Shown here: piece by piece, positions 21,529 to 23,931 of the stretch
Position numbering within the stretch: the stretch's first letter is position 1
Layout of the letters: every line of letters starts with the position of its first letter
Source: Pelobacter sp. UBA6093
GTDB lineage: Bacteria > Desulfobacterota > Desulfuromonadia > Desulfuromonadales > Syntrophotaleaceae
Assembly (NCBI GenBank): GCA_002435955.1
Contig: DIWZ01000042.1
Coordinates: 28,228-52,158, forward strand
Length of the DNA stretch: 23,931 nt
Direction: 5' to 3'
The notes under the pieces: generated by a model
Database searches by the model: none
What the model was told of the DNA's origin: nothing
Seen by the model: only the letters and a program-made list of their open reading frames with translations
Translations under genes and position numbers: made by a program

Positions 21529-22968
21529 TTATCGGGGGGCGGAATCCGTACCCCACGCCGTTACGGGAAACGCCAGATACAAAGTGGCGTCCCCGCGCTT
21601 GATCAGCAGTCGTACCATTCTGCCCTTTCGGGCTTTGCTCAGTGCCCGATCGAAGGAATGCAGATCGGTCAATTTGGTCTTGTTGAGGGCCAGGATGATG
21701 TCGCCCTGGCGAATCTCCTTAGCTGCCGCGATACTCTGGGGAGCGACATCTTTCACGGCGATACCGTTGTTGTTCTCGGTATTTATCAATGTCAGACCAA
21801 GGCTTTGACGTACATCGGTGACATTACTGGCGGTCGTCTGGTTCTGCCGGCGAACGGTGACCTCGACGATCATCGGCTGGCCATCCCGCAAGATTTTCAG
21901 CGGCACGGTCTTGCCGGCAGGCGTGCTGACGATCTGCAGTTGCAGGTCGCTGGCGTTGCGGACAGTGCGACCGTTCAGTTCCAGCATGATGTCGCCGCGG
22001 CGGATACCGGCTTGCTGTGCCGGAGAGTCGGCCTGCACCTGGTTGACCAGTGCCCCGACGGCCCGATCCAGGCCAAAAGAATCCGCCAGTTCGGAGGAAA
22101 GATCCTGGATGCCGATCCCCAGCCAACCGCGCACCACCTGCCCCGTAGTTATCAACTGATCGGCAATGGCGCGCGCCATGTTGATGGGGATGGCGAAGCC
22201 GATGCCCTGGCCGCTGGCCACGATGGCGGTGTTGATGCCGATCACCTCGCCGTAGAGGTTGAGCAGCGGGCCGCCGGAATTGCCGGGGTTGATGGAGGCA
22301 TCGGTCTGGATAAAATCCTCATAGTCTTCGATACCGATATTGGTGCGCCCGGTGGCCGATACGACCCCCACTGTCAGGGTGCGGTCGAGGCCGAAAGGGT
22401 TGCCGATGGCCAGCGCCCATTGACCGACCTGCAACGCATCGGAATCACCAAGCACCGCCGCCGGCAAGTCTTCGCGCGCGGTGATCTTGAGCACGGCCAC
22501 ATCGGTGAGCGGGTCGGAGCCGACAAATCTGCCGTCGTAGACGCGATCGTCCGATAATTTGATCTTGATCTCCTCCGCACCCTTGACGACGTGTTCGTTG
22601 GTCAGAATATAGCCATCGGAACTGATGATGACGCCGGAGCCGAGGCTGCGGGATTTCTGTTGCGGGAGGGGGCGCCCCTTGAACAGTTCGTTGAAAAAAT
22701 CCTCGAACAACGGTCCCAGATCGGAACCTCGGCTCGTCCAGGCGGCCTGGATATTGACGACCGAAGGGGTGACTTTTTCAGACACCTCGATAAAGGCCGT
22801 CTGGGTGGCGAGCAGTTCCGGCGCCGGATTTGGTACCGGCGGCACTGTGGTGTTGTACTGCGCCGCGGTCGTCGGCTGCTCCTGTGAGTCTTTTTTGCAG
22901 GCGGGCAGACTTGCCAGAACCAGGCTGCTGATAAGCAGCGTCATGAAAATACGCCGAAAACGGATCAT
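21529..22968 (-). CDS. Periplasmic HtrA/Deg-family serine protease, probable lipoprotein
   Basis: ATP-independent protease/chaperone for misfolded envelope proteins. The 479-aa protein has an N-terminal signal (about 1-23) ending LPAC, so C24 is a possible lipidation site (the -2 Pro is unusual). The trypsin-like domain carries H126 (TNEHVV), D156 (LTDVAVL) and S231 (NPGNSGGP). Two PDZ domains follow (about 285-375 and 395-475), as in DegP/DegQ. ATG 22968 is chosen over 23043 because it has AAGGGA 6 nt upstream, the signal peptide starts there, and a promoter (23003-23031) lies just before it. It is likely transcribed on its own or with the 89-aa gene and rluD. Confidence 0.93.
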   Translation of the reverse strand: MIRFRRIFMTLLISSLVLASLPACKKDSQEQPTTAAQYNTTVPPVPNPAPELLATQTAFIEVSEKVTPSVVNIQAAWTSRGSDLGPLFEDFFNELFKGRPLPQQKSRSLGSGVIISSDGYILTNEHVVKGAEEIKIKLSDDRVYDGRFVGSDPLTDVAVLKITAREDLPAAVLGDSDALQVGQWALAIGNPFGLDRTLTVGVVSATGRTNIGIEDYEDFIQTDASINPGNSGGPLLNLYGEVIGINTAIVASGQGIGFAIPINMARAIADQLITTGQVVRGWLGIGIQDLSSELADSFGLDRAVGALVNQVQADSPAQQAGIRRGDIMLELNGRTVRNASDLQLQIVSTPAGKTVPLKILRDGQPMIVEVTVRRQNQTTASNVTDVRQSLGLTLINTENNNGIAVKDVAPQSIAAAKEIRQGDIILALNKTKLTDLHSFDRALSKARKGRMVRLLIKRGDATLYLAFPVTAWGTDSAPR

Positions 22969-23002
22969 TTTTCGTCCCTTTTTACGTAGATAAACCATCG
23001 GC

Positions 23003-23031
23003 AGCGTAGCGGAAAAACCAGTGACTGTCAA
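23003..23031 (-). promoter_or_regulatory. Sigma70-type promoter of the HtrA-family gene
   Basis: On the minus strand there is a perfect -35 TTGACA (23026-23031), a 17-bp spacer and -10 TACGCT (23003-23008). The -35 overlaps the stop codon of the upstream HAD gene. The expected start near 22996 gives a leader of about 28 nt. No RpoE-type or two-component site is evident. Confidence 0.55.
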
Positions 23032-23771
23032 TCGTTGCGGCACCTGGGAAGGTGCCTTATGAATTGCAGCAGATCATCATGGTTGCCACGATAGGTAGCA
23101 TGTCCAGCAAGTTGGTCGTGATCGATCAGGCAAGTGTCGACCAGATAGGTGGCAATCCCTGCGTGGCGGGCCGGCAGATCGTACCGGGTATCGTTGCCGA
23201 CCATAATCACCTGCTCAGGCCCGAGCCCCAACCTGGTGAGGATGTCGAGGAAAAACTCCCGATTCGGCTTGCAATAATGGCTGTTTTCATAGCTGCTGAT
23301 AAGATGGTAGGGAAAATCCACCAGTCCGGCACTGTGCAGGCGCGCATCGATGGCCGGTCGAGGGAAAACCGGGTTAGTGGCCAGGGCAACTTTCAGGTTT
23401 CTGTCGAAACAGCTTCGCAGGATGCTGCGCGACTGGGGGAAAGGTTTTACCAGGTGCGTCAGGGCGGCCAGGCCATCTTTGAGGAAGTGCTGCAGGCGTT
23501 GATGGAGCTGATGTTTGCCGATACCGAGCTGCCGGGCTATCATGGAAAGAAAAACCTGTTCGTTGGTCTGTTCACCGTCGCGGTTGGCAATCAGTGCGTA
23601 GGCCGAGCTGATCAGCACTTCGGCAAACACCACGCGGTCGGTAAGATCCTCGAAACAGCGCGCCAGGCCATCAACATAACCGTCGATGTAACGCTCCATT
23701 TCAATTTCCAGCAGCGTTCCGTCCAGATCGAACAGGATGCCGCGGATAGGTTCGGAAGGGGCAGGTTGCAT
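23028..23771 (-). CDS. HAD-superfamily hydrolase (phosphatase-like)
   Basis: 247-aa haloacid dehalogenase-type phosphohydrolase. Motif I is FDLDGTL (nucleophile D15, acid D17). Motif II is ALATN, motif III is K in CKPNREFF, and motif IV is VGNDTRYDLPAR. An all-helical cap of about 90 residues sits between motifs I and II (subclass C1). The substrate cannot be predicted. ATG 23771 with GGAG 4 nt upstream is preferred to the longer frame from 23825, whose first 18 codons look non-coding. It precedes the protease gene by 59 bp but the latter has its own promoter. No clear promoter was found in the 160 bp upstream to the window edge. Confidence 0.9.
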   Translation of the reverse strand: MQPAPSEPIRGILFDLDGTLLEIEMERYIDGYVDGLARCFEDLTDRVVFAEVLISSAYALIANRDGEQTNEQVFLSMIARQLGIGKHQLHQRLQHFLKDGLAALTHLVKPFPQSRSILRSCFDRNLKVALATNPVFPRPAIDARLHSAGLVDFPYHLISSYENSHYCKPNREFFLDILTRLGLGPEQVIMVGNDTRYDLPARHAGIATYLVDTCLIDHDQLAGHATYRGNHDDLLQFIRHLPRCRND

Positions 23772-23931
23772 GGATCTCCATATCACAACAGGGGTTAGCG
23801 GCGGGCGGAAAGTCGACCCCCCCAAATTTCTAGTTTACCAAGCATACCATACATGCACCAGTGCCTCGGAATCTGTCGGACTATCCATGCGCCGGCTGCA
23901 AATTCGGCTGTTTGGCCCATATTTCAGCTCC

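Noticed and set aside
22969..23043. 25-codon N-terminal extension of the HtrA-family protease
   Set aside because: It overlaps the promoter and the HAD stop codon; the signal peptide and AAGGGA site fit the ATG at 22968.

Overview
The window looks like chromosomal DNA from a mesophilic, anaerobic Desulfuromonadia-type bacterium (Geobacter / Pelobacter / Desulfuromonas relatives). This is inferred from protein style, moderately high GC, strong GGAGG ribosome sites, a GH57 - GalT-like - GH13 - GlgA cluster and abundant intergenic repeats. No plasmid, phage, rRNA, tRNA or CRISPR feature was seen.

Left part (1-7034), all on the minus strand. It holds a possible ~215-nt transcription unit carrying a 13-codon ORF (57-303), an M23 peptidase (481-1782), a two-gene membrane-protein operon (1902-2700), a FAS1 protein with its own promoter (3017-3439), a Rep/PcrA-type helicase (3581-5614) and a YhcC-type radical SAM protein (6114-7034). 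A MITE-like structured repeat lies at 2719-2909.

Centre (7102-18746), plus strand. A strong promoter (7102-7129) precedes a ~230-nt leader that contains a second copy of the structured repeat. The genes then run: stand-alone response regulator, sugar nucleotidyltransferase fused to a degenerate phosphohexomutase, GH57 glycosidase, GalT-like transferase with an altered active site, 1101-aa GH13 enzyme, glycogen synthase GlgA, and a 69-aa acidic protein translationally coupled to glgA. Together they suggest a regulated alpha-glucan synthesis and remodelling locus. No glgC or glgB is present here. A heptanucleotide array separates galT from the GH13 gene, so the last three genes may form a second unit.

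Right part (18773-23771), minus strand. In transcription order it reads: HAD phosphatase, HtrA/Deg lipoprotein protease (own promoter), conserved 89-aa protein, rluD, pgeF, HNH endonuclease. The rluD-pgeF pair is a widely conserved neighbourhood. Here it is split by an inverted CACGAAG-type repeat, and a second heptamer-type inverted repeat separates pgeF from the HNH gene.
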